A DNA stretch of 64,000 nucleotides from UBA5342 sp965662645. GTDB lineage: Bacteria; Bacteroidota; Bacteroidia; Bacteroidales; UBA5342. This document shows positions 57,489-64,000 of the stretch, in pieces (positions within the stretch are counted from its first letter, which is position 1; each line of letters starts with the position of its first letter). The notes beneath the pieces were generated by a model. That model did not search any database and was not told where the DNA came from. It was given only the letters and a program-made list of their open reading frames with translations. The stretch covers positions 38,859 to 102,858 of the forward strand of contig CBFIII010000009.1 of assembly GCA_965662645.1 (NCBI GenBank). The letters are read 5' to 3'. The position numbers were made by a program, and so were the translations under genes.

Positions 57489-60266
57489 TTACTGATTAAT
57501 ATAAAATTGAGTTAGGAAGACATATCTTCCCTCTTGTAATTTAATAATAAATTTATCCTGTTCTGTTTTTTCCAAAATAGCACCTAGACCTTCCACAAAA
57601 GGCTGCCCATTAATTTTAAAACCTTTAGAAGTATCCGCAGGCAGCACCATAGTAGCACAAGTATTAGGAGGCACTACAACACTCAACTCAAACCAATTAT
57701 CCTTTAATGTCCACGAAGAACTAATTTTACCATAAGGACTATCATAACTTGCTGCTGCAGAAGTTAAAGGTCCACCAGGCATAGGTGCAATCAATATTTT
57801 TTTATAGCCTGCGGCTAATGGTTTGATACCAGCCACCCGTTCGTACAACCACTGACCAATAGCGCCATAAGAATAATGGTTAAAAGAATTCATACCATCT
57901 TTATGGAAACCATCTTTCTTTGTATAACTGTCCCAACGTTCCCACATCGTAGTCGCCCCATTATTGATGGAGTAGAACCACGAAGGATAGGTTTCTTGAA
58001 ATAAGATCGTATATATCAAATCGGTCTCGCCCGCACCATCAAGTACAAAAGGAAGAATTGGCGTACCCATAAATCCTGTACGAAGATGGTTATCACAATC
58101 CTTTATCACTTCTTTCAAATGCTTCATCAGCAATTTCTCTTTAGACTCTGGAACAAGCTTAAAAGCAATAGCTAAAAGATAGGATGTTTGTGTTTGTTTC
58201 TTGATTGTAGCACGCCCATCAGCATCAAAAAACTTTTCATCAAAAGCCTTTGCAATGGCTGCGTGCAGTTCAGCCAGCTCCAAAGCATCATCAGTACGCC
58301 CTAGCACTTGTGCAGCACGCATGGTGAGTTCTACTGAGCGTGCAAAATAAGCCATATTAACCAAGTCTTCTGGCGTATCGCCACGTCGTGTCATTCTAGG
58401 ATTGGTCTGAGGAGTAGAATAAGGTTGCAGCCAATCACGAAAAGAGCTGTTTTTAGGAATGTAGTTATTATCTCTCACTTTTGATTTATAAAAACTAATC
58501 CAGCCCTTCATCATCTCATAATTCTCTTGCAATACGCCAATATCACCAGTACGGAAATACAATTCCCAAGGAACCACCACACTCACATCGCCCCATCCCG
58601 AAGAACATTTTTCACCTAAAACATTAGGAATAACATTGGGAATACCGCCGTTAGGCAATTGCTCCTGACGTACACTCTGAAGATAACCTGCCCAGAAAGC
58701 ATACATATTTAGATTAAAAACTGAAGTAGGCGCAATGACCTGTGCATCACCCGTCCACCCCAAGCGTTCGTCGCGCTGTGGACAGTCGGTAGGCACATCA
58801 AAAAAGTTGCTACGCAAACCCCAAGTGATGTTACTCTGCAGTTGGTTAAGTTTAGCATGAGAAGAAGTAAAAGTTCCGTTCTTCGTGATATCTGAATGTT
58901 GCACTATGGCTTTCACCCATTCTTTAGAAGGCTTAGCTTCTGGCGCATAACCACTCAATTCTACATATTGGTAACCGTGAAAGGTGAATTTAGGACGCCA
59001 CTCTATCACACCATCTTTAGCCGCTACATAATAATCGGTAGATAATGCACCACGGTAGTTATCGGTGTACATTGTGCCATCAAGGTTAAGCATCTCGGCA
59101 AAACGAATAGTCAAGGTATCCCCTTTTTTCATGGGTACATTGACCATAGGGACTCCCACATTATTCTGTGCAAAATTAAAGATGGGACGTCCTGCAACAG
59201 GTTCTGTAATGCTTTGCACGCTAAGTTCCTCAACATCTTTTACGCCTTGGTAGCGCTTTGGTAATAATGCAATTGAATCTGTAATCACTGATTCTGAAAC
59301 AGTAAGCCACTGTTTATCATCATAACCGTTCTTATCCCAATCACCCAATTCATAATTGGCATCATAAAACTCGCCATCATAAATCTTAGCAGTACGGATA
59401 GGTCCTTGATTACTCACTTTCCAAGAATTATCAGATATTATAATCTGTTTACCATCAGCCGTTTCAATTTCCAGCTGATACAATAAAGCAGGCGTATGCT
59501 GCAAGGTTTTCTTAGTACTGCGCAAATCGATACGTCCCGAACGCCAACCTTCTGCAACGATAGCACTCAGGGTATTTTGACCTGAATGTAATAAGTGAGT
59601 CACATCATAGGTCAGAGTACTCAGGCTATGGCGTGGTGTCCATCCTGGCGACATCACGTCAGTACCCACTTTTTGACCGTTGATGTAGGCTTCGTAAACA
59701 CCTTTGGCCGTTACATACAGTCTTGCGCTTATTATTTCTGAATTGATAGTTGTTTCTTTTCGCATATACTGTGGGCGAAAAAGAAGCGATTTGCGAGCAT
59801 CCTTTTCGGTCAACTCGCTAGCAGGAATCGATATCCACTTGGCTTTCCAGTCGTCTTGAGACAAAAGGCCCAATTCGAAAGGTGCCACCTCGCTCCAGCT
59901 TGAAGCCTTATCATTCTCATCCCAAAACTTAACTTGCCAATAGACCTTTTGACGAGACGATAAGGTTTTGCCTTTATAATTTACATAAATAGATTGGTCT
60001 GATTTGACCTTGCCACTCTCCCACAAATCGGACTTATTAGAAAGCAATTCGGGTGACGATGCAACAACGATAGCGTAAGCCGTTTGTTCTTTTACACCTT
60101 GTGGCAACTTCCACGAAAAAGTAGGCGTAGCATCATAGAATCCAATAGGATTTACTAGACCTTCACTCACCGTTAACTGATAAGGTACATTGTTGGTAGT
60201 CCAAGACACAAGCACAAAAAAGAGTGTGCTTATTGCTAGTATCAGTTTTAATTTCACTTTTCTCAT
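57489..60266 (-). CDS. GH78 alpha-L-rhamnosidase
   Basis: 925 residues: signal peptide (about 1-22), N-terminal fibronectin-like domain (about 28-135), beta-sandwich domains with LYVTAKGVYEAYINGQKVG (about 183-201) and FHGYQYVELSGY, and an (alpha/alpha)6 barrel (about 475-830) with the GH78 motif DVPTDCPQRDERLGWTGDAQ, including Asp499-Glu500 where the general acid lies, and a C-terminal beta-sandwich. It hydrolyses terminal alpha-L-rhamnose. It follows another GH78 in the same operon, 44 bp before the GH2 gene. Confidence 0.95.
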   Translation of the reverse strand: MRKVKLKLILAISTLFFVLVSWTTNNVPYQLTVSEGLVNPIGFYDATPTFSWKLPQGVKEQTAYAIVVASSPELLSNKSDLWESGKVKSDQSIYVNYKGKTLSSRQKVYWQVKFWDENDKASSWSEVAPFELGLLSQDDWKAKWISIPASELTEKDARKSLLFRPQYMRKETTINSEIISARLYVTAKGVYEAYINGQKVGTDVMSPGWTPRHSLSTLTYDVTHLLHSGQNTLSAIVAEGWRSGRIDLRSTKKTLQHTPALLYQLEIETADGKQIIISDNSWKVSNQGPIRTAKIYDGEFYDANYELGDWDKNGYDDKQWLTVSESVITDSIALLPKRYQGVKDVEELSVQSITEPVAGRPIFNFAQNNVGVPMVNVPMKKGDTLTIRFAEMLNLDGTMYTDNYRGALSTDYYVAAKDGVIEWRPKFTFHGYQYVELSGYAPEAKPSKEWVKAIVQHSDITKNGTFTSSHAKLNQLQSNITWGLRSNFFDVPTDCPQRDERLGWTGDAQVIAPTSVFNLNMYAFWAGYLQSVRQEQLPNGGIPNVIPNVLGEKCSSGWGDVSVVVPWELYFRTGDIGVLQENYEMMKGWISFYKSKVRDNNYIPKNSSFRDWLQPYSTPQTNPRMTRRGDTPEDLVNMAYFARSVELTMRAAQVLGRTDDALELAELHAAIAKAFDEKFFDADGRATIKKQTQTSYLLAIAFKLVPESKEKLLMKHLKEVIKDCDNHLRTGFMGTPILPFVLDGAGETDLIYTILFQETYPSWFYSINNGATTMWERWDSYTKKDGFHKDGMNSFNHYSYGAIGQWLYERVAGIKPLAAGYKKILIAPMPGGPLTSAAASYDSPYGKISSSWTLKDNWFELSVVVPPNTCATMVLPADTSKGFKINGQPFVEGLGAILEKTEQDKFIIKLQEGRYVFLTQFYINQ

Positions 60267-60461
60267 TATCTATTGTTTAATTAACGTTTCTCACAAAAAC
60301 AAAGCGTCTAGGATAAAAACCTTACTTAACCTTGCCTTGGGCTGAATTTTGACTTTGGCTATTTACAATTGAGCGCAACAAATACACATTCAGTTACTCA
60401 CCATTTATACACTTGTAGCTTCTACGAGTGAACTGGACTGGCGTCAGCGCGGCCAGGATAG

Positions 60462-60597
60462 AAGCGGTATGAGTGCTGCCGCAGTGCCTGTGGAGTAGGT
60501 GGGCGGAGGCGACTAAAAGAAGCCCACGTACCACCTGACGGAACAGCGTACTGCGGTAGTAATCATATTAGCGGATAGCCTGATAAGCCGCCCAAAT
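60462..60597 (-). repeat. dispersed 150-bp repeat, copy 2 (inverted relative to 34378-34529)
   Basis: The reverse complement shares TTGGGCG, CAGGCTATCCGCTA, CTGTTCCGTC, TACGTGGGCTTCTTTTAG, TCGCCTCCG, CACCTACTCCACAG and CATACCGCT in the same order. It fills the gap 60267-60623 between the two GH78 genes; no other feature is seen there. Confidence 0.75.
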
Positions 60598-60623
60598 CAT
60601 TATTATTTTTTTACTATTTTTAA

Positions 60624-63380
60624 TTAAATATTCACTTTAAACGTGTGCTTTCCTGATGTCACATTTATAGTTTGTTTGGGCAAAATAACTTTTGCTTCGC
60701 AATTGGTAGGCACAACTACCGTGTATTCGTAAACGCCGTTTTCTACTTTTGTCCATTCCGCCTTGACTTCACCATAAATGGAGATATAGCTTGCTTTCGC
60801 AAAATCCATAGCACGTATGAAGTTGGGTTTGAAAACAATCTTTTGAAATCCAGGAGCTTGTTCGTCGGAATTAATCCCGGCCATATGACGGTAGAAGAAA
60901 TTATCCACAGCCCCCATAAAGTGGTGTATGTTTGACGATTCGAACTTATAACCTTCAGGTAAAGTTGTTGCTCCTTCTTTTATCATCCAACCAAAAGACG
61001 GCCACGTTTCGTCCACAACGACCTTATGCATCAAGTCTGCATAACCATTCTTCGGTAAATATTCGTAGGCAGAATGCACAGTAAATACACCGCCCCAGAG
61101 GTGAAAATCTTTATCAATAACGATATTGTCCACGACCTTTTTCTCCAGTTGTGCACGGTACTTTTCGGGAACGATGTCATAATTAAGCGCTAAAATATTA
61201 AGCACGGGTAAGAATTCATAAAACGGTTTTAAACCTACATATTCTACTTTTTCCTCGTCGAAAGACCATTTCTGAATGCCTGCGTGGATGCGTTGAACTT
61301 GCTGATGCAAACGCTTCTGATCATCTTTCTTTCCAATAACACCCGCCATCGTTTCGAGACGTTTCAATACAAGGTAAAAATTCATTGAAGCAATAACTTC
61401 GTTGCCCCCTGGCTTACCTTGGCCTTTGTAGGTAGCATCATAAGGCGGACACCAGTCGTTATACATCTCTTTGAACATACCATCCTTATCGACAAGATTG
61501 TTATTCTCCCAAGAAAAATCGACCCACTTCATCATCTTGTCCCAATACAATTCGAACAAACGGGTATCGCCATAATAGTTGTACATATACCACGGCACAT
61601 GTACACCAGCCGAGGACCAAAGGGTAGAATTCCCTTCGCGGTAATGATTGGCAGGAGCAATAGCAGACAAACCACCACGCTCGTCTTGTGTATCAAAAAT
61701 ATCGCGGGTAAACTTGGTCATTAGCGCCGCTAAATCGTAGTTTGCCATACCAAACTCCATACCTGTAACGGCATCGCCTAACCAACCATTCTTTTCACGA
61801 TGAGGACAATCGGTAGGAATACTGTGTAGATTAAAGATGAGCGACTTGCGACATATTTCGTGCACCGCATTAACGGTTTCGTCCGATGACTCAAACTGAC
61901 CTACGCGAGGCACATCGGAGTGTACATATTTCACTTCTACATCGTCTAACGACCATCGCATGCCTTTAAGTCCTTTAATCTGAAAATAACGGAAACCTTT
62001 GTAGGAGAAATGACATTCGGCAAACTCCTCGGCACCACCTTTACATCGGTAAGCCATTTGCTGCAAACGCCCTGGTTGACCCGATGATGTAGGATCTTTG
62101 TGCTCGCCATAATAAATGGTCACACGTTGTCCTGGTTTTGCATTGCGAATGCGCACACGCACCCAACCTGCCATATTAGTACCCGCATCGAACCACTGAC
62201 CATAATTACCTTTGTTAGCCATATCCACTGGGTGGAACGTTTTGGTTACACGAATAGGCTGACATAATTGAGAAAACATTTTGCCTCCAGGCTCTGGAGC
62301 AGGATTTACGGTTTCCCACAATGAATCGTCGAAGTTAGGATTACTCCATCCTTCAATTTGTTTGGTAGCATCGTATATCTCGCCCAAATGTGGACCATCA
62401 TAAACGATGGGGCCACCCGTTATTTTCCAACTTAAATCGCTGATAATATCTTTTGACGTACCATCAGTATATTTCACATTGATGCGGCACTTAAGTTTAG
62501 GCTGCCCTATAAAACCGTCCTTTTTATGAAAACCCCAATGGTCATAAGCAAGCATCCCATAAAAACCACGACCAAGCATCACACCAACGGCATTCTTCCC
62601 TTTTTGTAAATTCTCGGTAACATCGTGAGTGACGTACAAAATAGTTTTACGGTAATCGGTCCATCCTGGATCTAATACCGAGTTGCCCACTTTATCGCCA
62701 TTGATGAAAAGTTCGTAATAACCAATGCCGCTAATATAGGCTTTAGCGCTCTTCACCTTTTTCTCTACCTCAAAGCTTTTGCGTAAAAGTGGCGAAGCAT
62801 CGAATGGCTTATCGTTATGAAAATAATAACGCTCCCACATATTCATACGTGCGCCAAAATAACTGGCAAGCTGAAACTCGGTACACTGCTCTTCAATATC
62901 TTTTTTGCGCCACCACTCTGTAGCCCATTCGTCTTGATCGCGCCATGCTATCCATTGGGCCTCTTTCCAATCTTTTTCGGCAAAAAGTCCGGTAGAGAAT
63001 GTAGCTGTTTCACTCCAACTAGAAGCTTCTTTATTCTTATCCCAGACTTTCACTTTCCAATAATATTGGGTGGCAGATTCTAAGGTTTTTCCTTTGTAAA
63101 TAATCTGCGTACTGTGTGAGGTCTTTACCTTTTTGGAATCAAAGGCATCGCCTATGTTTTCATCTAAATTTTCAGTTGATGTGGCGACTAATAATTGATA
63201 GGCTGTTTGACCTTGTGCCTCTTCGTCGCTCGTAAGTTTCCAAAAGAAACGAGGATCCTGCATATCCACACCTTCGGGGTTAGTCAAGTATTCACATTTT
63301 AAATCGGTCACGCTAACCTGCGCCATCATGGTGACAGAAACAAAGCATATTAAAATCCCCAATAGGTGTTTGATCTTCAT
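60624..63380 (-). CDS. GH78 alpha-L-rhamnosidase
   Basis: 918 residues from the ATG at 63380 (signal peptide MKIKHLLGILICFVSVTMMA); the frame is open 14 codons upstream to 63422. N-terminal fibronectin-like domain (about 20-125), beta-sandwich domains with KAYISGIGYYELFINGDKVG and YKGFRYFQIKGL, an alpha/alpha barrel with SIPTDCPHREKNGWLGDAV, the GH78 catalytic region with its acidic residues (Asp, Glu), and a C-terminal beta-sandwich. It differs strongly from the other GH78, so the two may act on different linkages or on sulfated versus plain rhamnose (inference). It is the first gene of the minus-strand rhamnosidase block. Confidence 0.95.
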   Translation of the reverse strand: MKIKHLLGILICFVSVTMMAQVSVTDLKCEYLTNPEGVDMQDPRFFWKLTSDEEAQGQTAYQLLVATSTENLDENIGDAFDSKKVKTSHSTQIIYKGKTLESATQYYWKVKVWDKNKEASSWSETATFSTGLFAEKDWKEAQWIAWRDQDEWATEWWRKKDIEEQCTEFQLASYFGARMNMWERYYFHNDKPFDASPLLRKSFEVEKKVKSAKAYISGIGYYELFINGDKVGNSVLDPGWTDYRKTILYVTHDVTENLQKGKNAVGVMLGRGFYGMLAYDHWGFHKKDGFIGQPKLKCRINVKYTDGTSKDIISDLSWKITGGPIVYDGPHLGEIYDATKQIEGWSNPNFDDSLWETVNPAPEPGGKMFSQLCQPIRVTKTFHPVDMANKGNYGQWFDAGTNMAGWVRVRIRNAKPGQRVTIYYGEHKDPTSSGQPGRLQQMAYRCKGGAEEFAECHFSYKGFRYFQIKGLKGMRWSLDDVEVKYVHSDVPRVGQFESSDETVNAVHEICRKSLIFNLHSIPTDCPHREKNGWLGDAVTGMEFGMANYDLAALMTKFTRDIFDTQDERGGLSAIAPANHYREGNSTLWSSAGVHVPWYMYNYYGDTRLFELYWDKMMKWVDFSWENNNLVDKDGMFKEMYNDWCPPYDATYKGQGKPGGNEVIASMNFYLVLKRLETMAGVIGKKDDQKRLHQQVQRIHAGIQKWSFDEEKVEYVGLKPFYEFLPVLNILALNYDIVPEKYRAQLEKKVVDNIVIDKDFHLWGGVFTVHSAYEYLPKNGYADLMHKVVVDETWPSFGWMIKEGATTLPEGYKFESSNIHHFMGAVDNFFYRHMAGINSDEQAPGFQKIVFKPNFIRAMDFAKASYISIYGEVKAEWTKVENGVYEYTVVVPTNCEAKVILPKQTINVTSGKHTFKVNI

Positions 63381-63419
63381 TATCTTCTTCAACTTAATTT
63401 TATAAAAAATCTCTTTATA

Positions 63420-63427
63420 CAAAAGTA
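63420..63427 (-). promoter_or_regulatory. candidate -7 element upstream of the first GH78 gene
   Basis: Minus-strand TACTTTTG fits TAnnTTTG and lies about 40 bp before the start codon at 63380. No convincing TTTG -33 box. Confidence 0.35.
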
Positions 63428-63926
63428 AATGCTATGAAAGCTGGAAAATTTAAACTTTTAAGCAACTTATTGAAGTTATAAGTCAAAATTGAACAAGGCA
63501 GTTCAAGATGAGATATATGTTCAAAGATTTACTACACTAGAAAACCTAAAACGCCTAAAAAAGGAAAGTAAAAAGAACATCGTAAAGTTAACTTTAGAGA
63601 AAGCCAACAACTAATCCATTCCCTTGAGAAATAAACTTAACGATCTCTACTCATTAGAAATTTGTTTGAAGGAGATGTGTTAAATGTACAAAGATGAAGA
63701 TACAAACAAAAGAGCTGAACATGATATTAAATTTCTAAAGTGTTACACCAATTTTAAAAATGGCAATTTCCTTAACGTATGCAACGTTCGTGTTTCAAAC
63801 GATTCACACAAACAACTGCAATGATTTCATCAATTATTTTCAGAGTCAGCTCAAATTCTGGTGCTATGTCGTTTAGTGTGTGTAAGTCTTATCTCTTAAT
63901 GATGGGACTTAATATTTTCACGTAAA
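63428..63926. other. non-coding region upstream of the rhamnosidase block
   Basis: AT-rich. A short plus-strand frame ends at 63614 (LKRLKKESKKNIVKLTLEK) but has no recognisable family and no start with context. GATGGGAC at 63901-63908 looks like half of a REP-like hairpin. Confidence 0.4.
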
Positions 63927-64000
63927 ATAACACCGTCCCGATGGGACTTTTTGTTTTCATTAACTATTGTTTATCTACCATAACATCGTCCTTACAGGAC
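63927..64000. repeat. REP-like hairpins with TACCATAAC arm, running to the window edge
   Basis: AACACC-GTCCC-GAT-GGGAC (about 63929-63947) and TACCATAACATC followed by GTCCT-TAC-AGGAC (63976-64000). Same 5-bp stem and 3-nt loop as the cluster at 34691-34867. Confidence 0.75.

Noticed and set aside
63475..63614. Short plus-strand frame ending NIVKLTLEKANN
   Set aside because: No start codon context, no family recognised, and too short to judge; might be a gene remnant but cannot be supported.

Overview
The window is AT-rich DNA from a Bacteroidota genome, most likely a marine, algal-polysaccharide-degrading member. The evidence is SusC/SusD pairs, a hybrid two-component system (HTCS), formylglycine sulfatases, type IX secretion (T9SS) C-terminal sorting domains, an IS481 element, a candidate TAnnTTTG-type promoter and many short hairpin repeats. 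The exact order or genus cannot be read from the sequence. No rRNA, tRNA or CRISPR array was seen.

Layout. 1-9 kb (+): two SusC/SusD pairs, the first SusC cut by the window edge, closed by a perfect terminator. 9-10.3 kb: a repeat-filled gap with an ISL3-like MITE. 10.3-17 kb (-): sulfatase, GH16 endo-glycanase with a binding domain, SGNH esterase, and a two-domain secreted protein. 18-25 kb (+): a paralogue of that protein broken by an in-frame amber codon, a truncated GH2-like gene, two intact sulfatases, and a GH2 beta-galactosidase cut by an IS481 element. 27-31 kb (+): a 1351-residue HTCS, probably the regulator of the locus. Together these form one or two polysaccharide utilization loci for a sulfated glycan, with several genes decaying.

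31.9-41.3 kb (-): a TolC / HlyD-type adaptor / ABC ATPase / MacB-FtsX permease efflux operon with two full permeases and the C-terminal relics of two more. Divergent from it at 41.6-44.3 kb (+) are an NtrC-type response regulator and a histidine kinase. The shared gap holds a sigma-54 -24/-12 candidate facing tolC and two 17-bp dyads 21 bp apart upstream of it, so I infer that the pair switches on the efflux operon through RpoN.

44.6-63.4 kb (-): a second polysaccharide locus transcribed as GH78, GH78, GH2, sulfatase, a large polysaccharide lyase with T9SS tail, lyase fragments, SASA-type acetylesterase and a DUF1961 protein. Rhamnosidases, sulfatase, uronate-type lyase and GH2 together suggest a sulfated rhamnose/uronic-acid polymer such as ulvan; this is inference. 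The lyase fragments lie in swapped order (C-terminal piece upstream of the N-terminal piece), so this locus is eroding too.

A recurring theme is dispersed intergenic elements: hairpins with a 5-bp stem and 3-nt loop whose stem sequence varies with compensating changes, two MITE-like elements, and at least three other repeat families present in inverted copies.
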